DNA of 64,000 bases from JAYQKL01 sp049890195 (GTDB lineage Bacteria > Pseudomonadota > Alphaproteobacteria > RS24). Of the stretch, positions 44,648-53,422 are shown in pieces (position 1 is the first letter of the stretch; every line of letters starts with the position of its first letter). The stretch is from positions 248,001 to 312,000 of the forward strand of contig JBMHBY010000006.1 of the NCBI GenBank assembly GCA_049890195.1, given 5' to 3'. Below the pieces are notes generated by a model. The model searched no databases. It saw only the letters and a list, made by a program, of their open reading frames with translations, and had not been told where the DNA came from. The translations under genes and the position numbers were made by a program.

Positions 44648-45037
44648 CTACCCTGCGCGTAAGTCAAGCCCTGACATGTCGTCTGCCCCCAAGATGAGCC
44701 AGGCCGGGCGGGGCCAAACAAACCATTTCAGCCAAGCATGATGCAATGTCCCGGATAAATCGACAAATTGATAGACCTGATCGAAATGCCGCCAGGATGC
44801 CCGGCGCAACAAGGCCAATAAACCGGCCGGCCCAAGTCTGTTAAAAACCCAGACATCATCAGCCGCCGCGACAGCGTTTTTTTGCTGCGGCTCAATCAGG
44901 ACCGTGACCGAACTGTTCGGGTGAATCTTATGGGCCGTGGCCACCAACTCCGCGACAGTTTTCTCGGGCAATCCGAGGACTATCAGCCAGACTCCGCCAG
45001 GTTCGGCAAGGCGCCGCAAGGTGGGGGATTTGGGCAT
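44648..45037 (-). CDS. hypothetical protein coupled to a glycosyltransferase gene
   Basis: I do not recognise this 129-residue protein. It starts at ATG 45037, four bases after the glycosyltransferase stop, so translation is probably coupled; the longer frame would overlap that gene. It is rich in Leu, Ala and Trp in the C-terminal half (WRHFDQVYQF, HHAWLKWFVWPRPAW), with no clear membrane helix or catalytic motif. Its position suggests a role with the glycosyltransferase in envelope sugar work, which is inference only. Confidence 0.65.
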   Translation of the reverse strand: MPKSPTLRRLAEPGGVWLIVLGLPEKTVAELVATAHKIHPNSSVTVLIEPQQKNAVAAADDVWVFNRLGPAGLLALLRRASWRHFDQVYQFVDLSGTLHHAWLKWFVWPRPAWLILGADDMSGLDLRAG

Positions 45038-45041
45038 GGTG

Positions 45042-46217
45042 TCAAGCAAGGGATTGATATATTTGAAGAGTTTGGGCACACATGCGTGCCTGCGTGAAAT
45101 GCTCTGCGACAAAATCACGAGCTGCCGCCCCCATTGCGGCGCGCTGTTCGGAACTTATCTCACAGGCCGTCATGATGGCTTGCGCCAAGGCTGCACTGTC
45201 ATTGGGCCGCACCCGCCATCCATGCGCCATCCCTTCGGCAGAGGTTTTGACCGTTTCCCGGAAACCGCCGGCATCCGCGGCAATCACCGGAACGGCAGAA
45301 GCCTGCGCCTCAATCGCCGTCCGGCCGAACGGCTCCGGCCGGCGCGAGGGCAAGACAACAAAATCAGCTGCAGCATACAACTGTGGCATATTCGTCACAT
45401 GTCCGGCAAAAATCACCTGACCGCTCAGCCCCTGCTCTGTCATCATGCGCTCCAACCCCTTGCGGTAGCGTGTCCGGCCTTGATCGTCACCTGCAAAAAC
45501 CAGCTTGATGCAGGCGCGGGGCAAACGGCGCACCACCTCGCCCATGGCCTGCAGAACCAAATCCTGACCTTTCCAGGCGGTCAGGCGGGCCGGACACAGG
45601 AAAATGGTATCGACATCGGTCGCGCCCCATTGGTCGCGCAAACGCGAAACGGCCTGCCGGTCAATCCTGTTTGGGTCAAATTCATCGGCATCACAGCCGC
45701 GCGGCACCACATGAATTTTGACCGGATCGATACGGTGAATGGCGGCAATCCTGTCTGCCGTGTACTGCGAATTGGCTATCACAGCATCGCCGCGCGTCAT
45801 GACCGAGTTGTAAAGGACTTTGGCGCGCGGGCCGTCATGGACTTTGCTGTGGTAGGTTGTCAGAAACGGCAACCCCATCTGACGGGCGGCGAAAAAGGCA
45901 GACCAGGCCGGCGCCCGGGAGCGGGCGTGCAGCATCTCGACCTTCATCGCCTGACACAGCTTTTTCAAGCGTGAAATATTCGACATCATGGTGAGCGGGT
46001 TTTTGGAGGCGACCGGCAGATGAAACACCTCGCCTCCGGCCGCGATAACGTCTTGTTCCAGTCGCCCGCCCTGGGTCGCAACCAATGATTTGCCGCCGGC
46101 CTTTTGGAGGGCTTGAGTGACCTGCACGGTGGCGGCTTCCGCGCCGCCGCCGTCAAGATGCGGAATGATTTGCAGAACGCGCAGGCTTGTGCCAGACATG
46201 GGAACAGTTTTGACCAT
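45042..46217 (-). CDS. GT4-family glycosyltransferase
   Basis: The 391-residue cytoplasmic enzyme has the GT-B fold: N-terminal LQIIPHLDGGGAEA acceptor-binding loop, a hinge region FLCPARLTAWKGQDL and the donor-binding EX7E motif EPFGRTAIEAQA followed by PVIAADAGGF. It likely adds a sugar to lipopolysaccharide or a capsule. ATG 46217 is used; 46199 is another possible start. It is divergent from the alpha/beta hydrolase gene. Confidence 0.88.
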   Translation of the reverse strand: MVKTVPMSGTSLRVLQIIPHLDGGGAEAATVQVTQALQKAGGKSLVATQGGRLEQDVIAAGGEVFHLPVASKNPLTMMSNISRLKKLCQAMKVEMLHARSRAPAWSAFFAARQMGLPFLTTYHSKVHDGPRAKVLYNSVMTRGDAVIANSQYTADRIAAIHRIDPVKIHVVPRGCDADEFDPNRIDRQAVSRLRDQWGATDVDTIFLCPARLTAWKGQDLVLQAMGEVVRRLPRACIKLVFAGDDQGRTRYRKGLERMMTEQGLSGQVIFAGHVTNMPQLYAAADFVVLPSRRPEPFGRTAIEAQASAVPVIAADAGGFRETVKTSAEGMAHGWRVRPNDSAALAQAIMTACEISSEQRAAMGAAARDFVAEHFTQARMCAQTLQIYQSLA

Positions 46218-46246
46218 GGTCTTTCTATAAAAGGGTGACACCAAAA

Positions 46247-47008
46247 ATGCCAGCAGAGATATCCTATCTGGATTATGGGGATGAGAAAATAGCCTATATG
46301 CGTCAATTCGGGCGTTCGGACTGTCCGGGTCTCGTTTTTCTCGGCGGATTCCGCTCCGATATGACCGGCAGCAAGGCTGAGGCTCTAGCCGATTATGCGA
46401 CCCAAAATGACCTGCATTATCTTCGTTTCGACTATTTCGGTCACGGGCAGTCCAGCGGCGATTTTCTGCAAGGCACCATCAGCCATTGGCGAAAAGAGGT
46501 GGCTGAGGTGATTTCCAGTCTGACGGATGGGCCGGTGATCCTCGTCGGCTCCAGTTTCGGGGGCTGGCTCTCGACGATGATGGCCGCCCAGTATCCGGAC
46601 AAAATTGCTGCACTGGTGTTGATTGCACCGGCCGTGGACATGACCGAGCGCCTGATGTGGAACGAGTTTGACACTGAGATGCGTCAGACCCTGCTGGAGG
46701 AGGGGATTGTCTTCACCCCGTCCGATTATGACGAACAGGGCTATCCCATCACACGCGAGTTGATTGAGGACGGACGCAGCCATTTGATGCTTGATCATCC
46801 CATCGCCTATGACGGTCCGGTGCGCTTTCTGCACGGCCAGCAGGACACGGCCGTGCCGTGGCAGTTGTCACTGGAAATCGCCGAAACACTGACTGGTACA
46901 GATGTCGAGACTCATTTTGTCAAAAACGGCGATCACAGCCTGTCCAATCCGGACAACCTCCAACTGCTGTGCCGGACGCTGGGCGGTCTTTACAGCTCTT
47001 ATTCCTGA
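46247..47008 (+). CDS. alpha/beta hydrolase
   Basis: The 253-residue protein has the alpha/beta hydrolase fold: oxyanion segment LGGFRSDMTG, nucleophile elbow GSSFGGW (Ser at about residue 95), an Asp in HGQQDTAVPW and the catalytic His in NGDHSLS. No signal peptide is seen. Similar proteins in alphaproteobacteria are called palmitoyl-protein thioesterase-like or carboxylesterase, but the substrate is unknown. GTG 46235 is an alternative start. It converges on the SDR gene with a ten-base overlap. Confidence 0.84.
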   Translation: MPAEISYLDYGDEKIAYMRQFGRSDCPGLVFLGGFRSDMTGSKAEALADYATQNDLHYLRFDYFGHGQSSGDFLQGTISHWRKEVAEVISSLTDGPVILVGSSFGGWLSTMMAAQYPDKIAALVLIAPAVDMTERLMWNEFDTEMRQTLLEEGIVFTPSDYDEQGYPITRELIEDGRSHLMLDHPIAYDGPVRFLHGQQDTAVPWQLSLEIAETLTGTDVETHFVKNGDHSLSNPDNLQLLCRTLGGLYSSYS

Positions 47009-47862
47009 ACCAAAAGCGCCGCCAGCCCCTCGCGATAGGTCGGGTATTTCAACTCAACGCCCAACTCCCGCTTGATGCGGTCGTTGCGGATTCGCTTGTT
47101 TTCGCCGTAAAAGCTTTTGGCCATCGGGCTTAAATCAGCTTCGGCGAATGGGGTCTCCGGCGGCGGGTCCATGTCCAGCAAGGCGGCGGCATGTTGGACA
47201 ACATCCTGCGGCGGCGCCGGCAGATCATCACAGACGGAATAGGCACGGCCGGGGTTCGGATTACTCATGGACGCCTGCAAAATCAGGGCAATGTCTTCGA
47301 CGTGGATACGCGAAAACACTTGACCCGGCTTGTTGATGCGCCGCGCCGTCCCATTGCGCAGGCTTTGCAAACTGTTGCGCCCCGGCCCGTAAATGCCGGC
47401 CAAACGGAAATAATGCATCGGCAGGCCGGTCGCAGCCCAGGCCGCCTCGGCCTGATGCCGCCGCCGTCCCCGCTCACTGAGTGGTCCAGGCGGGGTATCC
47501 TCGTCAATCCAGGCCCCGTCATGATCGCCATACACCCCGGTGGTGGAGAGATATCCGACCCATTGCAGAGTTTCACACCGCAACAGCGCGTCGCCGGCCA
47601 GTCTCAATGCCGGGTCAGATCCGTCAGCCTCAGGCGGGGCGGACAGCAGCACATGTGTCACGCCCTTCAGCTCTTCCCCGTCCAGTGTGGTATCTGTTGG
47701 CACTTCAACCGGCTCCACGCCGTCTGCCTCCAGCTGTGAGCGCTTGTCCGCGTTCCTGACCGTGGCCGTCACGCGCCAGATCTCCCCGGTCTCGCGCAGC
47801 AAGGAGACCAGCGCCTTGGCTGAAAACCCGTATCCGAAGCAAAATAAATGCCTGTCAGTCAA
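46999..47862 (-). CDS. SDR-family NAD(P)-binding protein (YeeZ-like)
   Basis: The 287-residue protein has a Rossmann N-terminus (FCFGYGFSAKALVSLL) and the extended-SDR pattern with GVYGDHDGAW and RLAGIYGPGRNSL. Proteins of this type are often annotated as nucleoside-diphosphate-sugar epimerases, but the active-site Tyr-Lys pair is not clear, so activity is uncertain. The start appears to be TTG 47862, which overlaps the queG stop by eight bases; the ATG further upstream would overlap queG more deeply. Confidence 0.8.
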   Translation of the reverse strand: MTDRHLFCFGYGFSAKALVSLLRETGEIWRVTATVRNADKRSQLEADGVEPVEVPTDTTLDGEELKGVTHVLLSAPPEADGSDPALRLAGDALLRCETLQWVGYLSTTGVYGDHDGAWIDEDTPPGPLSERGRRRHQAEAAWAATGLPMHYFRLAGIYGPGRNSLQSLRNGTARRINKPGQVFSRIHVEDIALILQASMSNPNPGRAYSVCDDLPAPPQDVVQHAAALLDMDPPPETPFAEADLSPMAKSFYGENKRIRNDRIKRELGVELKYPTYREGLAALLVQE

Positions 47863-49006
47863 TGAAACGCCCCCATTCCACACGTACACCCGCATCTGTT
47901 TCCGTCTTCAGGGCGGCATTTGCCCGGTCCAGCATTTCTGCTGGATGCAGATAACAACCCAGCGCCCAGACGGCCATGCCACGCACCAGCGGCGCATGAT
48001 CCGAAAGGCGTGCTTCGATGTGGGGAATATAATCCGACTTTTTGGCATTGCCCATGGCAATCAGAACATTGCGGACAAACCTGTCGCGGCCTGTCCGTTT
48101 GACCGGGGATTTGGCAAAGAGTGTCCGAAACGCAGGATCATCCAACCGGGACAGATCTGTCAAGGCAGGCGCCGTCAATTCCTTACGGGCCTGCAATTTG
48201 GCCTCCCGGGTGGATTGTGCATACTTGTTCCACGGGCAGACCGCCAGACAGTCGTCGCAACCATAAATGCGGTTGCCCATTTTCTTCCTGAAGGCGACCG
48301 GGGTTTGCTCTTTGGCCTCTATGGTCAAATAGGAAATACATTTACGGGCGTCAAGCTGGTAAGGCGCGGGAAAGGCGTCTGTCGGGCAGACATCCAGACA
48401 CACCTGACAGGACCCGCAATGATCCTGCTCCGGCGCATCCGGTTCAAATGCCAGCGTCGTGAAAATACTGCCCAAAAACAGCCAGGAACCGAACTCGCGC
48501 GAAACAAGATTGGTGTGCTTGCCTTGCCAGCCCAGACCTGCCGCAGCCGCCAAAGGTTTTTCCATGACCGGCGCCGTGTCAACAAACACCTTGATTTGAC
48601 CCTGCATGGCGCTGTCCTGAGCCAACAGCCATCGGCCGAGCTGCTTGAGCCGTTTTTTGATCACGTCGTGATAATCCGTCCCGCAGGCATAGGCTGAAAT
48701 ATTACCCAAACCAGGATGTTCAAGCTTGCTCATCGGGTTTGTTTCAGGCCCATAATTCATGCCCAGCATGATGACGGATTGAACCTCCGGCCATAAATCA
48801 GCCGGGCTTTGTCGCCGCGCCTCATGTTCCAAAAGCCAGCCCATGTCGCCGTGATAACCGTTTGCCAGAAAACTGCGCAACCGCGCCGGCGCCTCGGGGA
48901 TGGTATCAGGGCCGGTGAACCGGACCGCATCAAACCCCTGTGCAGTCGCCTGCTCCCGAAAACGCTGCTGCAGCCGGGCAAGGGCGTCCTGACCGGATTG
49001 AGTCAT
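47855..49006 (-). CDS. queG: epoxyqueuosine reductase
   Basis: QueG is a cobalamin-dependent enzyme that reduces epoxyqueuosine to queuosine in tRNA. The 383-residue protein has two [4Fe-4S] ferredoxin-type motifs, CGSCQVCLDVCP (about residue 200) and CDDCLAVCPWN (about 257), and HEAT-like repeats at the C-terminus. Length is standard. The SDR gene starts within its stop codon, and a GST gene lies three bases upstream. Confidence 0.94.
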   Translation of the reverse strand: MTQSGQDALARLQQRFREQATAQGFDAVRFTGPDTIPEAPARLRSFLANGYHGDMGWLLEHEARRQSPADLWPEVQSVIMLGMNYGPETNPMSKLEHPGLGNISAYACGTDYHDVIKKRLKQLGRWLLAQDSAMQGQIKVFVDTAPVMEKPLAAAAGLGWQGKHTNLVSREFGSWLFLGSIFTTLAFEPDAPEQDHCGSCQVCLDVCPTDAFPAPYQLDARKCISYLTIEAKEQTPVAFRKKMGNRIYGCDDCLAVCPWNKYAQSTREAKLQARKELTAPALTDLSRLDDPAFRTLFAKSPVKRTGRDRFVRNVLIAMGNAKKSDYIPHIEARLSDHAPLVRGMAVWALGCYLHPAEMLDRANAALKTETDAGVRVEWGRFID

Positions 49007-49009
49007 CTC

Positions 49010-49687
49010 TTAAAAGTCCAGATTGGTGTAGTGTTTGACCGGACGGATGCCGGCGACTGTATCAGCCAGAAGTGGCCGAAAACTCGGTCTGGATTTCAGT
49101 CCGGCGTACCAGTCACGTACAGGCCGCCATTCATGCCAGTTGATGTCGCCGGTGTAATCAAGACACGACAAATGCGCAGCCGCTGTCAGATCCGCCATGG
49201 TCAGCCTATTTCCGGCCAGCCAGTCACGCTGCTCAAGCAAATGGCAGATATAGGACATGTGGATTTTCAGATTACCGAGCCCGATCCGGACAAGTTCCAT
49301 GTCCGGAGTCCCGCCGCCGTCCTCCTTGCTCATGAACCTGCGGTTGATCTTCTCAAAGCTGACCAGTTGCCCCACCTCGCGGTGGAATTTCTCATCAAAC
49401 CACGACATCACCCGGCGCACCTCGGCGCGCTCAAGCCCGGATTTCGGCATCAACTCCGCCGCTCCGCCGCGCTCCTCAAGCCATTCTGAAATGGCGTAAT
49501 GGCCGGCAATGCAGCCTTTCTCCCCCTCAAGAACCGGCACCTCACCGGACGGGTTGAGCATCAAAAAATCAAGACGCCGCTCCCAGGGACGTTCCTCGAC
49601 ATAATCAACAGTGAACTTCTTTTCTGCAAGAATCAGACGGACTTTGCGCGAAAACGGACACAGTGAATGATGAAACAGGCTGACCAT
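49010..49687 (-). CDS. glutathione S-transferase family protein
   Basis: The 225-residue protein has a thioredoxin-like N-terminal domain (FHHSLCPFSRKVRLIL, with a Cys-Pro-Phe-Ser site), the cis-Pro region NPSGEVPVL, a glutathione gamma-glutamyl-binding ISEWLEE region and an all-helical C-terminal domain. Cysteine-containing GSTs of this type can act as glutathione-dependent reductases. The GST-queG-SDR order is found in other alphaproteobacteria (from memory). Substrate unknown. Confidence 0.85.
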   Translation of the reverse strand: MVSLFHHSLCPFSRKVRLILAEKKFTVDYVEERPWERRLDFLMLNPSGEVPVLEGEKGCIAGHYAISEWLEERGGAAELMPKSGLERAEVRRVMSWFDEKFHREVGQLVSFEKINRRFMSKEDGGGTPDMELVRIGLGNLKIHMSYICHLLEQRDWLAGNRLTMADLTAAAHLSCLDYTGDINWHEWRPVRDWYAGLKSRPSFRPLLADTVAGIRPVKHYTNLDF

Positions 49688-49782
49688 GGGCCTAAATTAC
49701 AGATAGGGATTGCCGCCTGCAAGCAGTGTTTTGCAATATCGGAAAACTGGCCTAAGCTGATGTCCTGACAAAAGGAAACTTT

Positions 49783-50583
49783 ATGGCGCTGTCACACATC
49801 ATCTGGTTGTCCTTGATACAAGGCATTACGGAATTTCTGCCGGTGAGTTCGTCCGGTCACCTGAATCTTCTGCATGCCTTGACAGACTACCCCGATCAAG
49901 GGGTCGGGTTTGACGTCGCCCTGCATTTCGGCACCCTGATTGCGGTTCTGCTCTACTTCCGCAATGATGTGGCCAGTCTGATGATGGGGCTGATGGACCT
50001 TGCCCAGAAACGCAGATCCGACAACCGGCATTTGCTGTTTCAGATTCTCATAGCGACCTTTCCGGTTCTGCTCGCCGCAGCCCTTCTGGTTGTGACCGGT
50101 TGGGTTGACCTGCTCCGCAACGCCCAGACGGTCGCAATCGCCACCATGGCTTTTGCCGTGCCGTTATATCTGGCGGACAGGTTCTGCGTGCAGGACATGA
50201 AACTGGCGGAGCAGACCTTGGGCAGGGCTTTGATGGTCGGCCTGGCCCAGATGTTCGCTCTGATTCCCGGTGCCAGCCGCGCCGGTGTCACCATCACCGC
50301 AGCGCGGGCCTTAGGCATTGGACGGGTCGAGGCGGCGCGGTTTTCCATGCTGTTGTCGATACCGGTCATCCTCTGCTTCACCCTGTTCAGCCTGATGGAG
50401 GTCGCCATTGAGGGCGGCGGCACCGCTCTTAAACCCATGTTTTTGGGCATGACCTTTGCCGGTGTCACGGCATTGATCAGCATTCACATTTTCATGAAAA
50501 TGACGGCCAAAATGAGTTTTCTGCCGTTTGTGCTGTACCGGCTGCTGCTGGGCACGGTGATTTTGACGGCTGTCGCCGGTTAG
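49783..50583 (+). CDS. uppP: undecaprenyl-diphosphate phosphatase
   Basis: UppP recycles the lipid carrier used for peptidoglycan and lipopolysaccharide sugars. The 266-residue polytopic protein has the two conserved motifs GITEFLPVSSSGHL near the N-terminus and PGASRAGVTITAAR near residue 160, with about eight helices. It ends four bases inside the convergent NDUFA9-like gene. Confidence 0.94.
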   Translation: MALSHIIWLSLIQGITEFLPVSSSGHLNLLHALTDYPDQGVGFDVALHFGTLIAVLLYFRNDVASLMMGLMDLAQKRRSDNRHLLFQILIATFPVLLAAALLVVTGWVDLLRNAQTVAIATMAFAVPLYLADRFCVQDMKLAEQTLGRALMVGLAQMFALIPGASRAGVTITAARALGIGRVEAARFSMLLSIPVILCFTLFSLMEVAIEGGGTALKPMFLGMTFAGVTALISIHIFMKMTAKMSFLPFVLYRLLLGTVILTAVAG

Positions 50584-51539
50584 TTTTTACCACCGCGAAA
50601 CCGTGCGAGATAGCTTTCAATGACGCCCTCAATCGGGGTCGGAACAACATTGAGACCATCAAGCGTCAGATTTTTATCCGCCGCCGCCTCGGAGACCACA
50701 TTGTCGGCTCGTAACATGATGACCTGATCAGGGGTCAAAGGCGGGTTCGGCAGGAATTGCGTGAACCGGCTCATCACCTCAGCGGCGAGAAACGGCAGAG
50801 GCAACAAGAGGCGTCTTTGGCCGGTGGTTTGCAGCATCAATTCCATCAGCGTCTTGAAGCTGTAGACGGTCGGGCCGCCCAGCTCATATATTTTGCCTTG
50901 CGCCGTCTTTTCGGCCAATGCCGCCACGATTGCGGCCGCAACATCACCAACATAAACCGGCTGGTAATTGACCTGGCCGCCACCGAACAAAGGCAGGGCC
51001 GGCAGAAGGGTCGCCATCTGTGCAAAGCGGTTGAAAAACCCGTCTTCAGGGCCGATCACAAGGGACGGGCGCAAAATCACCGCCTTTTTAAAGGCCGCAA
51101 GAACCGCCTCTTCGCCAGCTCCCTTGGAGCGTCCGTATGCGGACAGGCTCTCCGGGTCGGCGCCGATGGCGGAGAGTTGGATGAAGTGGGTCGCCTTGGC
51201 CTTGGCCGCAGCCTGCGCCAGAGCCGCACTGCCACCGGCCTGCACCGTGTCGAATTTCTGCTTGCCGGACTCATGCAAAATGCCGACCAGATTGATCACG
51301 GCATCCGCGCCCTTGACCGCCTTTTCAACCTGTTCAGCCTTGGTTATGTTGGCAGCGACAATTGTGACTTGCCCGGGATCACCGGCCGTCTTGAGAAAAA
51401 GGGCGCTGTTGGGGCGGCGCACCGCAACCCTTACCCGCCACCCGTCTCGCGCCAAAGCGCGCACAAGGTGGCGGCCGATGAACCCGGACCCGCCGAAAAC
51501 GGTAGCGACTTTTTGTGTTTGCTTGCCCAATTTAGACAT
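50580..51539 (-). CDS. complex I NDUFA9-subunit-family NAD(P)-binding protein
   Basis: The 319-residue protein has the atypical SDR Rossmann motif VFGGSGFIGRHLVRAL near residue 13, followed by the LSAIGADPESLSAYGRSKGAGEEAVL segment of NDUFA9-like proteins. Alphaproteobacterial members are relatives of the mitochondrial complex I accessory subunit NDUFA9, though a role in complex I here is not proven. ATG 51539 is chosen because GAGGA lies seven bases upstream. It converges on uppP with a four-base overlap. Confidence 0.86.
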   Translation of the reverse strand: MSKLGKQTQKVATVFGGSGFIGRHLVRALARDGWRVRVAVRRPNSALFLKTAGDPGQVTIVAANITKAEQVEKAVKGADAVINLVGILHESGKQKFDTVQAGGSAALAQAAAKAKATHFIQLSAIGADPESLSAYGRSKGAGEEAVLAAFKKAVILRPSLVIGPEDGFFNRFAQMATLLPALPLFGGGQVNYQPVYVGDVAAAIVAALAEKTAQGKIYELGGPTVYSFKTLMELMLQTTGQRRLLLPLPFLAAEVMSRFTQFLPNPPLTPDQVIMLRADNVVSEAAADKNLTLDGLNVVPTPIEGVIESYLARFRGGKN

Positions 51540-51711
51540 GATGCGATCCTCGCGTTTTTTCATTTTTTAGGCGAAGCCTCGCGCCTTGTCGAGCCATAAG
51601 ATGCCGCAGGCATGGATTTCGTCAAAGTCATGACGGACTAAGGATTGACAAGGCATGTTTAGGGGATTACTAACACATACCTTTTGCAAAAAGGCTTCGG
51701 CCGAACGCAAT

Positions 51712-51798
51712 GCCCAGGTGGCGGAATTGGTAGACGCGCTAGCTTCAGGTGCTAGTGTCCTTATGGACGTGGAAGTTCGAGTCTTCTCCTGGGCACCA
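51712..51798 (+). tRNA. tRNA-Leu (anticodon CAG)
   Basis: The sequence forms a class II tRNA: acceptor GCCCAGG/CCTGGGC with discriminator A, D-arm around GCGGAATTGGTAGACGC, anticodon stem CTAGC/GCTAG enclosing TTCAGGT with anticodon CAG, a long variable arm and a GTTCGAGTC T-loop. CCA is encoded at 51796-51798. It reads CUG, a common leucine codon in this DNA. Confidence 0.96.
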
Positions 51799-51884
51799 TA
51801 CTTCACATTATTATTTTTGTTTCCCGGCCTTAGCCGCAAATGCGAGTACAGCGGACAGCTTGACAGGAACAGGAAAAATATAGA

Positions 51885-51910
51885 ATATTGAATTGAATTC
51901 AGTTCAATAT
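51885..51910. promoter_or_regulatory. near-perfect 26-base palindrome, candidate TetR operator
   Basis: The inverted repeat has arms ATATTGAATTGAA and its complement around a central GAATTC, with one mismatched pair (T-G at positions 9/18). It lies 10 bases before the TetR-family gene, so autoregulation is likely. Length and two-fold symmetry suit a dimeric TetR protein. Local AT-richness explains part, not all, of the symmetry. Confidence 0.7.
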
Positions 51911-51920
51911 ATTCAAAATA

Positions 51921-52529
51921 ATGGTGTTATTCATGTCCAACGGACAAACCAGTTCAGAAAAATTGCTGCAGGCGGCTGAAGACGAGTTGATTGCCGATAA
52001 CGGGCAAATGGAAATGAGCGCCGTGGCACAGCGGGCCGGCCTTTCTGTCGGGCTGGCCTATCACCATTTCGGCTCAAAAGCGGGTCTTGTCGCTGCTGTT
52101 GTGGACCGGTTTTATGAACCCTTGCGTGAAATTTCACTTGGCAGGGCAATTCCGCCAACGCTGGATTGGGAAACCCGGGAACAGGCCCGCGCCGCAGCCA
52201 TGGTGGATTATTATTTTGACCATCCGCTGGCCCCTTTGATTGCCGGACGTTTGGCGCGCGAACCGCAGGTTTTGGACATTGAACATGCCCATCTTGATGC
52301 CCTGCTCACGCTTGGTGCAAAAAACATCCGCCAAGGGCAAAAACAAGGCGTGGTTGATCCAACCCTGGACCCAGCCGTCACGGTCAGCCTGCTGATGGGC
52401 GGGCTGCGCCTTGCCTTGGATCAGGCTGTATTGGCCGAAAAACGCCCATCGCGCAACCGCTTAAAACAACAGATTTGGCAATTCACCCGCCACGCCCTTT
52501 GCCTGACCACGGACAAAAAGAAAGTGTGA
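51921..52529 (+). CDS. TetR-family transcriptional regulator
   Basis: The 202-residue protein has the TetR N-terminal helix-turn-helix: AVAQRAGLSVGLAYHHFGSKAGLVAAV (helix 2-turn-helix 3 at about residues 33-60), then an all-helical ligand domain. ATG 51933 is a possible later start. The palindrome at 51885-51910 is its probable operator. It is two bases upstream of the PhyH dioxygenase gene, which it may control. Ligand unknown; lipid or acyl-CoA would fit the neighbours. Confidence 0.88.
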   Translation: MVLFMSNGQTSSEKLLQAAEDELIADNGQMEMSAVAQRAGLSVGLAYHHFGSKAGLVAAVVDRFYEPLREISLGRAIPPTLDWETREQARAAAMVDYYFDHPLAPLIAGRLAREPQVLDIEHAHLDALLTLGAKNIRQGQKQGVVDPTLDPAVTVSLLMGGLRLALDQAVLAEKRPSRNRLKQQIWQFTRHALCLTTDKKKV

Positions 52530-52531
52530 CC

Positions 52532-53383
52532 ATGTCCAACAAAAAGACTTTCCATGACAATTCAAAATATTTCGACGCCGACCATGCAAACACATTCAGG
52601 CAACTTGAGCCGTCCGCTGACCGGAGCGGCCCGGAAATCGACGCCGATTTCGAAAAGCTGATGCGTGAGGGTTATGTCATTATTGAAAGCCTGCTTTCAG
52701 GGGATGAATGCGCCGCGATCAAACAGGAATGCAGCGCGCTTCTCAACCACAAAGGGCGTAATGATTTCGAGGGGGAGCAAACCCAGCGCGTCTACAATGT
52801 GCTCGGAAAAACCCGTATAACCGACGCGCTGGCCACCCATCCGCGCATTTTGGGTCTGATGGACAAGTTTCTCCGCCCGGGGTTTTTGTTGTCACAAAGT
52901 CAAATCATCAATATTCTGCCCGGCGAAACCCCACAGGGGCTTCATACGGATGACAGTTTCTATCGCTTACCACGACCACGCCAACCATTGGGTGCAGCAA
53001 CCGTTTGGGCGATTGATGAATTCACCCCTGAAAATGGCGCAACCGTGATGGTGCCGCAAAGCCATGAATGGGGTGACGACCGGCAAGCCCAGAGCAGCGA
53101 GGCAATTCCGGCTGTCATGCCGCAAGGCTCCGTCGTTTTCTTTCTTGGCACAACATGGCACGGCGGCGGTGAAAACCGTTCCGGTCATCCGCGCTTTGCC
53201 GTCACCCATCAATATTGCGAGGCTTATATGCGCCAGCAGGAAAACTATCTGCTGGAATTGGATAAAGACACGGTACGCGGGCTGTCACCAGAATTGCAAT
53301 CCCTGGTCGGCTATTCCATCTACCCGCCTTTCATGGGCATGGTGGACGGCATGCACCCTCTGCGTGTGCTGGCGGAAGACTGA
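52532..53383 (+). CDS. phytanoyl-CoA dioxygenase (PhyH) family protein
   Basis: The 283-residue protein is an Fe(II)/2-oxoglutarate-dependent oxygenase. The metal triad is His138 and Asp140 in GLHTDDSF, and His210 in TTWHGGG, with an arginine in the NRSGHPR segment for 2-oxoglutarate. Members hydroxylate lipids, phytanate derivatives or natural products. The frame opens upstream inside the TetR gene, but ATG 52532 is right after the TetR stop. Together with the thioesterase it points to fatty-acid or branched-lipid metabolism (inference). Confidence 0.86.
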   Translation: MSNKKTFHDNSKYFDADHANTFRQLEPSADRSGPEIDADFEKLMREGYVIIESLLSGDECAAIKQECSALLNHKGRNDFEGEQTQRVYNVLGKTRITDALATHPRILGLMDKFLRPGFLLSQSQIINILPGETPQGLHTDDSFYRLPRPRQPLGAATVWAIDEFTPENGATVMVPQSHEWGDDRQAQSSEAIPAVMPQGSVVFFLGTTWHGGGENRSGHPRFAVTHQYCEAYMRQQENYLLELDKDTVRGLSPELQSLVGYSIYPPFMGMVDGMHPLRVLAED

Positions 53384-53422
53384 TTGCCGCTTTCCCAGCC
53401 AAGCCTGAGCCACATATATCGG

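Noticed and set aside
51567..51839. Open frame on the - strand across the tRNA-Leu
   Set aside because: It is antisense to the tRNA and encodes the known artefact peptide; no ribosome site is seen.
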